Below are positions 31,164 to 42,400 of a stretch of 64,000 nucleotides of DNA, in pieces; positions within the stretch are counted from its first letter, which is position 1; the number at the start of each line of letters is the position of its first letter. The translations under genes were made by a program, and so were the position numbers. The stretch is from Tribonema minus. Its lineage: Eukaryota; Sar; Xanthophyceae; Tribonematales; Tribonemataceae. The DNA is taken from the NCBI GenBank assembly GCA_017506865.1, contig JAFCMP010000534.1, forward strand, positions 372,001 through 436,000, written 5' to 3'. Below the pieces are notes generated by a model. That model searched no databases. It was given only the letters and a program-made list of their open reading frames with translations, and was not told the origin of the DNA.

Positions 31164-34100
31164 ATGGCGGGTATCGATGCTGTAATGGACGCCATGGACA
31201 GACAGGCAGAGGAGGCCGAGGCTGCCGCTCTGGCAGCCGACGCGGCCGCTGAAGCAGCGATCGAGGCACAGCTACCGGTGATGCACCCGCATGAGGGCCA
31301 GCAGTTCTGGTATGACGGCATCCATGTCAAGTACAGGCGGATCGACGATGCCGCCATGGAGGAGGCCGTCGCTGCCAAGGCAAGGCTGCGAACGGCAGGC
31401 ATGTGCTCGGTAAGTCCTTGTCCTTTCGAACTCGCTTGGGATCGCGCAGAATTACATATTATGCTGTGTACTCACAATGTCAAGTGCATGGCTACAGAAC
31501 GACTTATGTGTATTCACGCTGCCTTGACAGGTGTGCATGGAGGAGCAGCAGGTGGTCGGGGCCGAGTACCTGCACGCAACAGAGAGCTTCTGCACGTCTG
31601 AGGCCTACCGGGACGCGACCGCTGTGCACGACAGCACTCACGTTGCCTGCGAGGGCTGCTTGGCCAAGTATTTCACAGCAATCGTAGCAGGTATGTCTGT
31701 TGCATCTGACTTGACCTGAGAGGGTGTTTCAATTTTTTGCATTGTGTCCAAACCTTCAGTGGAAGCATTTCTACAGCATGCTCAGATACTGTGGGCAGCT
31801 TATACAGCGAGTCCTGGCTTTCCATTTGTTTGGTGCAATGCCTGCCAGTATTTCATGATGACTCCTGATAGTCCACTTTGTAACGCACAACGCCTACTCC
31901 ATCTAAGATTGGGATCGGTGCTCTACACAGAAGCCGCAGCTGCATTCACTTCTCAACAGGCTCCACACTTACAACGTTGCCCTTGTGTTGCCGCAACTTC
32001 AAGCGCTAACACCATACACTGTTGCTTACGCTTTCTCTTGTTGCATCTGTTTTGTCCACCAAGCAGAGGGCTACAACGGAGTGTGCCCGCGCATGAAGTG
32101 CCCCTTCTGCCCCCTAGTGGTTCCAGAGATGGTGAGTGCTTGTTCTGTGCACATCTCATGCAGGTGGTGATGCGTGTTGTCTTGTCTGTCTTATGATGCC
32201 TTTTCTGTTGCTCTGAGGGTTTTGTATGCATCACCACTCTGTGCGCTCTTGCTTGAGTCGCCTTGCAGATGTTGACCTTGCTCAGCAAACTGAGTGGTGT
32301 GCAATGCACCCAACTGGAATTAATGGAACAACATTCTTCGATAATGCCTTTACATATGTCACTAAGCTTTGTTCACTAGTGTTCGTCGCACTTATTTCAT
32401 GTACACCCACCGTGCGCTGCATGTTGCAGCTGTCTACGCTTCAACGTGTTGGCCCGCCCCGCCACATTGAGTAGCTACACGCCCTTCCGTTTCAAATGCT
32501 GACATCTTCTTTCCATGCGTTGTGTTACCTGCTGCTGCACTCTGTCAATGTGCAGAGGTGGTCCGCCCTGGTGGAGCCCGAGACTTCACGACTTTTCAGG
32601 CAGCGCGCCGCCATTCTGCTGACGCTGCAGTGCAGCAGCTGCCACACCAGGTCAGAGTCAAGTCAGAGTCAGAGTCAAGTACAAGTGCTCCGGGTTCTCA
32701 AGCACTGCAAGTGTGGGTCATGCAGTTCGGCCGCTACAACAGTCGGAATCAGGTTGGATCTAGGGTCAAGTGAGAGTCCTCTAGGTTGCAAGCTCTTGCA
32801 GGTAACACTGATCCATGTGTGCAATGCCTTTGGCTCAGCCACGTGCAGTGCGCAGGATGTCATGGGGTCAGAGTCAGAGGCAGAGTCACAGTGCTAGTGA
32901 GCCATTGACCCCGCTGCTTCTAGGGTTAGTTATAGTGTCAGGGTTGAAGCTAGCATTAGAACAAGGATTGGCGCTATTTGACATCAACGATTTGTCTGCT
33001 GCAACCTGCGCACTTTCAAGTATACGTGAAGGAGATTGTTCACACTTGACAGTGCGCCGATGGCTCCTATTATTTTTTTTTTAATGCCTCAAGCAGAATA
33101 CAACATTGGAAGCTGCTGGGTTAGGTAGTTGTGCATGCAAGCTTGATCTGAAATGACTTGTGACTCAAATGACTTGTGACTCATTCGCAAAGGCCACGCT
33201 GCTTTTGGCGGTGCTATTTGTTCCATCCTAATAAAAAAAGCAATCACTTCATGACGCCGACACTTTACTGCTTGTATATATGCTTACCGCTGAACTTTGC
33301 ACAATCACTTGCTGATGCTGCAGGTGCTCGCTCATGGAGTTCGCACACTACTCTGCCGGGTCTGCCGACTTCGAGAGGGCACTGCCCGGGGCGCTTGCCG
33401 CCGACCTGCATCTCTTTGAGGTATGTATGTATGCATGAATTGCGTCAACTTTTTTTAATCAAGTAATACATTCGTACTTCAACGTTCACAGTACAGGGGC
33501 CAGCTGCTCTGTACACTCTACAAGCTGGGGTAGGTGGAAAGTGCCCACCCTCCTGATGCATTTTGACACGTGTGCTTTTGCTTTGTGGCAGATGACTTCG
33601 CAAAACCCTAACCCTAACCCTAACCCTAACCCTACTTTAACCCTAAGCTCTCACACAACTAGGGTTGCTTCTACTTGAACAGGCTCAGGCGCCCTTTCGC
33701 ATCCCAGTTCGAGTTACAGTTCCCACTTCAAAATGGTCAAACCACCTCATGGCCAACAAAGTTTCACTCCCTTAGAACTCACAAACGGTTTCCAAACGAG
33801 GCACACACACATGTCATGTGACAAGTGCCACTGCCCTTGACACCACAAGGTCATGCATGTACCTAACTGAGCAACACACATCACTTTTGTTTTCTGGCAG
33901 GCTGGGGCAATCTCCGCGACCGTATTCGTGGAGCGGATCGCTGCTGCAGTAGATGGTGACATTGCTCAGCCATGCGCTGTAACTGCGGAACAAGACCCCG
34001 AGCTCAACCACGTTGTGCCGGAGACGACAGCAAAGGTGTGGGCACTCATGCGCGAGGTGCTCAAGTGCATCCAGGACTGGTGAGTTGCATTTAGGTTAGA

Positions 34101-37085
34101 GTTAGTGTGGGTGTTGGGGATAGAATCAAGGTTCAGGCCAGGAATATCTATCTATAGCTGCATTCAGGGATGGTGAGAGGACGTGCACTCTTGTGCACAG
34201 TTGGCTAGTAATTGGCTTTAAGTTCTTGAAGGTGCCAAGTCAGGGTTAGGGTTAGTGCTCATCAGTGCTCAACACAGGTCACGATGATTTTCCCTGGTGT
34301 TGCTTTGTGAGTTGCGCTATTGCATTGGGCTGCGCAGAGGGTCTAGCCATGATGCACCGGAGCGAGCAACTTGAGTGACACTCCACTCGCAGTTCAACCT
34401 CAACAGGCTCACGTGGCCCACGTGCCCATGTCCATTGTTTTAACATGTACGCAACATGCCTTCATCTGCTTTTTTCTCGTGTCCATTTGCCACTGTTTGC
34501 TATCCTTTGCAGGGAGAGGCGAGCGGTGCTGCACAGCCGCTTCCTGAGCCTTCACCCCGTCGTTCAGACCCCCTGCTGCATGGCCGTGCACTGCTACCGC
34601 TGCCGCGTGGGACACGTGCACCACGGCCAGACCTGCGCAGAGTACCAGGTATGTATATGCCACGTTACGATACATACCTCTGACTTTTATACTTCAAGTA
34701 TGTGTTTTAGTGGGCTGATGTCACAGTGCTCAGGCTGTGCCCGTGGGACACGTGCACCATGGTCAGACCTGTGCAGAGTACCAGGTATGTACTTTTTATT
34801 AATTCTCGCTCAGGGCGTGAAAAAGCCCAGATGATTGGCACCTAGCTGTAAGGAATCTACATGTCGTACCAGGTATGTACTCTACATGTTTCACACTCTG
34901 TAAGGCATATTCCCTATGTAGTCTATATGCTACGTTACGCCAAGGTACATACCTGTGACCATCATAAATACTTTCGAAATTGTGTTTTGTTGAAAAATCA
35001 TGGCTAATGTCATGCAATGATACATACCTCTAACTATTGTACTGTAAGTATGTGTTTAAGTGAAAAGTCATGATGTCATGTCACAGTGAGGCTCAGGCTG
35101 TACCCAACGCCGCCGACGGCCCTTTCTGAGTTTTGGAACAGATGTACTCACCTTGTGTGTGTCGTGAGGCTCCTGTTACAGTCAGTTGAGCAATCAACTT
35201 ACACTTGCAGGCGGAAACAGGGGCGGAAATGCACATTTTCCTGTGCCTCCAGCACCAAGATCGTGTTGTGCTGTAAACAAGGCAGCGGATGCATTGTCTG
35301 CCCAATTGTGCTCATACGTCTACAGCTTAAGCTTAAATGCAGTGTCCACCTCATTACTGTGTATCCCAGTCGCACACCGAATTTTGGCTTTTAACGCTCA
35401 CCGCTCTCAATCAACTGTAACTGAAAATGAAACTGTTTATTTTGTTTGTGTGTTTTGTGAATGCAGGCCGCAACGTACCCATCAGAGGAGCTGGTTGCCA
35501 CCTGCCCCAACTGCAGCATCTACATTGTCAAGAACGACGGCTGCTCCAGCGTCAGCTGCGTGTGCGGACAGTGAGTGGCCACTGAAACTTGCTTATTTAG
35601 AGTATGTTCATGAATGTGAATTAATTCAAGAACGACAGCTGCTTTTGAGTCAGCTGCGTTTGCGGACAGTGAATGGCCACTGAAACTCACATTTCTTGGA
35701 AAAAAAGTATATGCACAGGTGTAAACTTATGCATGGCATTTTATCCACATTGATGCAAGGACAAACTACGAACGGTATTGAGGTAGCCATTCCGGACGCA
35801 GCTGCTAATTGCGCCCTTGTAACATTACTCAGCGCCTGCACTGACTGATGAGTCTACCGTTGACTCCGTCGGGGGGGTCTTTCTGCTTGTGTGGGTTGGT
35901 AGGCTTGCCTGTCAGTTACATCAGATGGGCAGATATGCTGTTTATAATCATGATATGATGTGTGTTGCATTCACATGCATGCACCTCATCCTGCGTGCGC
36001 TGCTACAATTCTTCTGCAAGTTAGAATAGAGATACTCGTTGAGAGTCATAAATGTCACCACAACAGTACAGGATCCGGCCACTGTTCTCAACTTTGTTGT
36101 CGCTCTCTGGCTCCCCTTTGTGCTGCTACCAGTGGCTTCTGCTTCGAGTCCAGGCTGCAGGAGCTGGGACTGCTGCACACTGAGGTGCGTGGAGCCATGA
36201 ACAGTACACTGAACTGCACACTGACTGTACACTGGACTGTACACTGAACTGCGCGGTAAGGAAGTACTATTCACAGTACACTGAATGTACCTGAGCGAGA
36301 ATTAATGAAAAGTACACTGAATTGCACACTACAAGGAAATACCATCCAGAGTGAAGCTGCTAGCAGTGAGCGCTAGTGTTTCTCATGCGTGTGCTTAGGT
36401 CTGAGAATTGGTTAGGGTTAGGGTTAGGGTTAGCCTAACCCTAATATATGCTTCAAACAAGGTGTTGGAATTGGACGTACCTCATTGTTGATTGTCTGAG
36501 CATCTCAACTCTTGCAACAGTAATCAATCGCCCATCCACTGATACAAGTACCCTAACACCATTTCACTATCAGCGGGCACACATTCATTGCCCAATGCTG
36601 CAAGCAGCAATCACACTCGTGATTGTTTGCTGAGGTGGAGCTGCGCAGTCGTTATCTGTAATAGTTTGCAACTGCTGCCATCACATGCACACACACCAGC
36701 GTCCCCTGCGCTCATGAGCACCTTCACACAACAACAATCATCCTTAAGCGCAATCCTGGCGCACCTGCACATCATCCAATTAGGCATATTCTATATTCTA
36801 CAGCTGACTGAGCGATGTGCTGCTGCAGGTCCCCCCAGAGCCCGGAGCGGAGCTCGTTCGTGAGACCTCCGGTCCTGCTGCGGTCGATCACGACGCTCAC
36901 GCAGCCACAGACGCAGCAGCAGCCGCTGCCGCTGCCGCTGGCACAGACGCAGATCCCGCCGCCGCCGCCGTTGCTGCTGCCGAGGACGCCGCCGGCGCTG
37001 CCGCCGCCGCTGCTGCTGCCGCCGCCGGCAACACCGCCGCAGCTGACATGGCGGACACCACTGATGCTGCCGTTGCCGCCGCTGC

Positions 37086-37116
<31 letters not shown>

Positions 37117-37236
37117 GCCACCAACGTCGCCGTCGCAGCTGCCTTCGACGCTGCCACTGCTGCCGGTCCCGCAGAGGCTGGCGCAGTTACTGACGGCGGC
37201 CGGCGGCAGCGGCGGCGCCGCAGGCACACGCGGTGA
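31164..37236 (+). CDS. RBR-type (RING-IBR-RING) E3 ubiquitin ligase
   Basis: Exons 31164-31409, 31531-31690, 32067-32131, 32556-32650, 33324-33420, 33497-33529 (tentative, 33 nt), 33901-34079, 34513-34648, 35467-35570, 36133-36184 and 36829-37236 give about 524 aa in consistent phase. RING1 spans ~81-150 (CSVCMEEQ; HVACEGC; MKCPFC). An IBR-like Cys/His stretch follows, including TPCCMAVHCYRCRVGH (~311-326) and QTC. RING2 is at ~350-373: CPNCSIYIVKNDGC then CVCGHGFCF; in RBR enzymes the Cys of the NDGC motif (C363) is the catalytic one that accepts ubiquitin from E2. The order and the RING2 Cys identify the family; the subfamily is not recognised. The last exon encodes ~100 residues dominated by Ala and ends in an Arg-rich tail. 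The mini-exon can be dropped without changing frame. Confidence 0.82.
33605..33646. repeat. CCCTAA telomere-like array in RBR intron
   Basis: Five near-perfect CCCTAA units plus degenerate ones, in an intron or next to the tentative mini-exon. Confidence 0.9.
34733..34790 (+). repeat. Copy of RBR IBR-exon donor boundary
   Basis: CGTGGGACACGTGCACCATG and CAGAGTACCAGGTATGTA repeat the end of the exon at 34513-34648, with its donor, about 140 bp downstream. Confidence 0.88.
35620..35690 (+). repeat. Copy of RBR RING2-exon donor boundary
   Basis: The exon end encoding KNDGCSSVSCVCG and the donor GTGAGTGGCCACTGAAAC is repeated at ~35622-35690. The copy changes the donor to GTGAAT and the cysteine codons have decayed. 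Confidence 0.85.
36200..36345. repeat. Irregular GTACACTGAACTG repeats in last RBR intron
   Basis: About six variants of GTACACTGAA(C/T)TG(C/T)AC occur in ~140 bp right after the exon 10 donor. Confidence 0.7.
36411..36445. repeat. Head-to-head TTAGGG / CCCTAA junction
   Basis: About four GGGTTA units run directly into CCTAACCCTAA, giving an inverted telomere-like palindrome inside the last RBR intron. Confidence 0.9.
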
Positions 37237-37926
37237 CATCGCTGACTATAGAGCTGCCGGCAGGACTGTGTTGTGGTGGCATGGTGGAGGTGTCAGCACT
37301 GGACAGTGATAGCAGCGCTCGACTGCGGCAGGGCCAGTGGGTTCTTGAAGCCTTGCACAGCGAAAACACATTGAGGTACGTGTGCGCTGCTGCTTGTCGT
37401 GCGTGGTGCTCATAACATTGCATCTGCAGCATTGGAGATGTCGCAAAGTACACAAAAGTCGTCCTTCAGCCTCATTGGCAGGTCCTACAGTTTTCAGACA
37501 CCTACCATGCAGCGCCTGCATTTGCGCTGTATTTATCATGTGAATAAGCTCCCGCACCATCTAGCATATATGCTCAGTGATGGAAGCACTCACGTCACCA
37601 TTGCGTAAGCACCTGGATTAATGTAGCTACATGTACACCATGGCATGCAGACCGCGGAAGTTCATGTCATCAATGGGCTCAACTGTCATTCAGCATGTGA
37701 ACGGCACATTTTGTACAGCACATGTTGAATGCACGCCAGGCACCTGCCGAAGCTGAATCAATCATGCAAGTGCATCACACCATGAAGGACAAGGAATGCC
37801 AACTGCATATGCAACGCACTCCTGCAATATTTCATGTACCCAGGTCTGAATTGTACGTCCTTGTTGTCCCCCCTGTCGCAGATAGAAGGCCAAGTCACAA
37901 AGGCGGAGTTACCGGTATGATGCCAT

Positions 37927-38016
37927 CTACCACTGCCGATGGCTATGTCAACATAGTGAACAACAACAACCTCTACCACTGCCGATGGCTATGTCAATAT
38001 AGTGAACAACAACAAC
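37927..38016. repeat. Two-copy ~45 bp tandem repeat
   Basis: CTACCACTGCCGATGGCTAT continuing to GAACAACAACAAC occurs twice in succession with one substitution. Confidence 0.9.
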
Positions 38017-38623
38017 CGAGGCAGGGCTAGCCAGGCAAAACACATTGACACAGTGCTCTACTAGCCGTGTCAGACAAGCAGGCTCTCTCTCAGCACAACG
38101 CACAGGTCTAATTAGTTAGAAATATCCGAAGGGGGGGGGGTCACAAGGGTCGACTTACAACCTGCAAATGCTGAAGTCGCTTTGGCAACCAGCATTCAGT
38201 TTTTGGCAGCAGGCATGCTGCAATCTGTTCGTTACAGCATCACATTCTGAGGCAGCGTTAATGCTGCAACCCTGTACAAAAGTAGTCGAAGTAGTTGGTA
38301 ATCTGATACTCTTGAGTATCATGCAGCGCCAAGGCTTACTGCACAAGTGCGCCCGTATTCGTTTCCGGTACCAGGGTGGAGTAGCAGTTCCGCACCAACA
38401 TAGTCATCACAAGTGCACTGCTCCTCTACTCTATCGTGTGGACATTGCTTGTTAAGAATGCGCAGCAGCAGAGCGTCGTTGTCCGCAAGTGGTGAACACC
38501 AGGCTGGGCACACTTGCACTCCAATACACTCATGTTTGTGGTCCCACCATCAGACCGCTGCGCTTGCTTGCCAATGGCTGTGTCTGCATTTTTGTCATGA
38601 CCCCGAACTGTATGCATCCTGCA

Positions 38624-38675
38624 TGTAATCATTGATTCTGTCCTGCGACTGTAATCATTGATTCTGTCTTGCGAC
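38624..38675. repeat. Two-copy 26 bp tandem repeat
   Basis: TGTAATCATTGATTCTGTC followed by a TGCGAC end occurs twice back to back, with one C/T difference. Confidence 0.9.
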
Positions 38676-39479
38676 TGTGAGGATTGTGATGGTAGATGAG
38701 GCGAAGACAGGCTATGATGTTGAGATACCAGCATCGTAGGTGAGCGATGATGCAATGTACCTACCTGCATGTCTTTTCCGGAAATCACTGCATGCTAGTA
38801 GACGCTGTTGCTTCGCACTGCCTCTGCTTCAAGTGTCAATGCCTTCATCTGTGTGCTCCTGAAGCAACCTCATTAAAACGACACGTTGCCCAGTAATAGC
38901 CTGTGCAGTAGATATGTGAGCGCTGACACCTTGCTGCACCATCATGCTGCCGCTACTCTGCAACATCACTTTAAGCACCACACGGCCCCTGATGGCTGGT
39001 GAACCTGTCACTGCGGAGAATATGATGCTTTGGCCAACATGCAACGCACACGTCGTTCCACGTAAACGCAGGCACTTAATCAGCACAGCAAGGATGAATA
39101 AAATGTCAGGGCTCAGCCATCCTCACAGGGCAGCATGAAGTTGGCACGTGCAACCATTTGTATGTCAACGGTGCTTACGGCCCTCCGCATTTACACTCTG
39201 CATACTACGCGGTACCAAACAGGGGGAGCCGCTGCCCTGCATGCCAAACGGCAAACGGAGGCAAAGACTTCGCGGTGTCGCACGGGCACACACAAAGGAT
39301 GCTTGGGGCTACGTGGAGCCGCATGAGCCTAGCAGTATTCACATTTATCTACAAGTGCGAGTGCTTGCATTCCTTGCCGCCATCAGGAGCTGAACGCTTG
39401 CTCGCTCGCCACAACTTCAACACCTCCGGACGGGGTGGTGCCACCTGAACTTCAACATGGATGAACCTCAACAATGCCA

Positions 39480-42400
39480 TCACGCGACGTCAAACGCCAC
39501 CTCCTTGGCACTAAACGCCGCGTACAGCTGCCCCCCGCCCCCCTCCTTTCCCAGCCCCCCGCCCCCATGACTCTGACTCGGAACTCCCGCCTGGAACGAG
39601 TCGCCGCCCAGCGCCAGCGCGCGCGCGCGCTTGATGCGCGCCTCCAGCGCCTCGAAGCTCTCCGCGCGCAGCCGCGGCGGCGGCGCAGCGTCCACGTGCA
39701 CCAGCGCCGGCCACGCCCTCAGCACGCACGCCTCAAACGCCTTCACCCCGCCCTCCGCGCCGCCGCCGTGCCGCCCCTCCTCCCGCGCCCACAGCGCCAC
39801 CAGCGCCGCCGCCAGCGCCGGATCCGCCGCGAGGCGCGGAAAGAGGGCCAGCGCGGGGGCGCTGACGGCGCCGCCACGGCCGAAGGCTGCGCCGCCGCCG
39901 CCGGCGCGCGCCGCCAGCGCGCGCGCGAGGGCCTCGCGGTGGTAGCGCAGCAGCGGCGCGAGCGACGCGGCGACGATGACGTTTCGCGGCAGGCGCAGCG
40001 CGTCGGCCTGCGCATCGGGCGGCAGCGCGCGCAGCGGAATGACCTTGAGCTCGAGCTCGCTGCGCTTGTCGACGCCGTCGAGCCGTGCTGCCTTGAGCAG
40101 CGCGCGCCAGCCGTAGCGGCGCGTCTGCACTTCCTCGCGCTGGATGTCGGCGCGCGCGAAGGGCGTCCCCCCCTGGAGTTGGTAGCGCACGCGGCGCCCC
40201 GCCTCGGTCTCCGCCGCGAGTTCCGCAAGGGGGACCAGCGCCCACCCACAGGACATCTCCGTCTCTACCAGTCCGGGGGGTCTGAGAGGGGGGTGAGGGG
40301 GGGGGAGGAGGAGATAGGGGGGTTTGGGGGGGAGGATGAGGGGGGGGTGACGGGGTAAGCGCGGTGGTGGCTGTGGCTTGAGTTTCGCGTCAACGAGCAA
40401 GCTGCGAGGTAGGTCAGATGTGTACCATGATGCAGGCACAGGCATTGCATACAGCGCGCATGGCGGATACTCCTAGCAGGGCCCTGACGAACATGCTTGT
40501 TGTCTCAGCTCACTCAATTCCCCCTAACCCTAATCCTGACCCCCCTAGCCCTAACAACGCATACAGCGCAAAAGGCAACCACTCGTAGCAGGACCCCGAC
40601 TTCCATGAATGTTGTCTCGGGCAACCCTGACCCTAACACTACCCCCAAGCCCTAACCCACGTTACCCTAACCCTAAACCTAACCGTAACCCTAACACAGA
40701 CCACACGCACATGTCATCGCCGGCGCCACCGTCATCATCACTCAGGCTCCGCTCCGACCCCCCTCCCTCGGACTGCGCGCGCCGCCGCCCGCCTCTCCTG
40801 CCGTGCGGTGACCCCAGCCCGTCACTTAGGCGCCCTCGCCTCCGCCCATTCTCCAAGGCTTGCCCGTCCTCCGATTGAGCGCGCTGCCGCCGCCCGCCGC
40901 CGCTGCTGTTGAAGTTCTTGTTGAAGTTCTTCTTGGCGCTCCCGCCGCCGCGGCTCTTCTTGTTGCCGCCCTCCCGTTTCCGAGCGCTGCCGTTGCGGGA
41001 GGCGCCGCTGCTGCCGCTGCCACCACCCTCACTGTCATCGTCAGAATCATCGCCGCCGCGCGCACGACGCGGCGATTTACGCCCATGATCGTCACCTCCG
41101 CCGTCGTCATCGTCTTCGTCGGAAGCGGTGGAGACCATGGACCTGCGTCTGCTGCCACCACCGCGTGCGGCTTTTCTGTTCTTGCTGCGCGGGGAGTCTG
41201 AGTCGGAGTCGCTGTCCACGGTGACGGCATTGGTGCGCTTCTGCGCTTTGAAGCGCGTCAGAGGGCCGCGCACGCTGCGCACGGGACACAACAGTTGAAA
41301 TGCGGGAGAGTCACCGGGGTCAGGCTTCAACTATAAAAAAAAATGGGTGTTGGTTGCAGAAAAGGTTGACGATGAAATGCTCTGCGTCTTTGTAAGGTGC
41401 TGTAATGTGTTGGAGTAACGCCAGAAGTTGAAGTTGAAGTTGGAGTGCAACACTTAACCGCTCATCAAACTTAGCATCAGTACGAGGAAAGGCCACTGAC
41501 GGAGTCTAGTAGGTCCTTCACCGCAAGACAGTTTTGCTGACCTGATAAAAGAAGTGCAGTGCGTGGCATGATGTCAGACACTATGGCTACGTGCTCCGTG
41601 CGCTGCGCATCATTCAAGCCTCTGTTCGGCGGTTGCTCATGTCTCCACATGTACCAATGCGTCACTACAGCCACTGCAGCGTGCCGAGAGAACACGCTGT
41701 GTCTGGCGATGTCACACCCGGAAGTTGAAGTTGAACCAAGCAGCACCTTGACCATGCTGCCATTGCAATCATGAGTCTGGTTGCTGGTGCCTGTCACAAG
41801 GTCAACATGAAAGCACGCATGCAGCGCTCTCCTCTCAACACGCCAGCGATCAAAGTCACTCTGACTACTTCAACCGATTACTTCAACAACGCACCTGTCG
41901 TCCTCCTCCAGAGGAGCCGCCTGCCCCGTGCGCACGGTGCACGTGAGCTCAATGAGCACAAACACGCGATCGCGTGCACGCGGATCACCAGGATCATCAA
42001 AGTCGCAGCGAACCAGGAACTTTCTATCGGCGTCGCCGCTGCTCGTGGGAAAGTTCCACACCTCCTCTCGATTCTTGTCCTGCTTTGCAAGGGTCTTGTA
42101 CGTGTTGCCAAAGAAGTGGTCTTCGGGCCGCCACGGTGCGTCGGCAGTGTCTTGAAGTTCGCGCGGGGGCTGGTAGAAGAGGCACACGCGGACGCTCCGC
42201 TGCAGGACGTCCTTGACGCGGCTGCAGCGCTCAGAGAGGGCTAGGGTTAGAATCTTAAGTAGGGTTTGGCTGCAGTGCTCAAAGAGGTTTACGTTCAGAA
42301 TCTGAGTTGGGATTTGGCGGCAGTGCTCAGAGAGGGCTGGGGTTAGAATCTGACCTAGGGGTGGGGTTGCGGTCAGGGAGGGAGCAGCAGGCAGGTAGAG

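Larger units (their letters stand above)
37237..39479. other. Convergent spacer
   Basis: 2.2 kb between two convergent stop codons, expected to hold both 3' UTRs. Several short open frames exist but none shows a domain or sustained GC-rich codon use. Two short tandem duplications are present (37927-38016, 38624-38675). Confidence 0.5.

Noticed and set aside
33605..33646. Chromosome end
   Set aside because: Arrays are short, degenerate, in both orientations and flanked on both sides by genes, so they are interstitial.
39158..39448. Plus-strand open frame with a CPAC motif in the convergent spacer
   Set aside because: Overlapping frames are equally open, there is no second Cys pair or recognisable domain, and it probably lies in 3' UTR sequence.
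39474..40358. 294-codon plus-strand open frame over the last nephrocystin exon
   Set aside because: Arg/Gln-rich shadow; the minus strand carries the nephrocystin-1 motifs.
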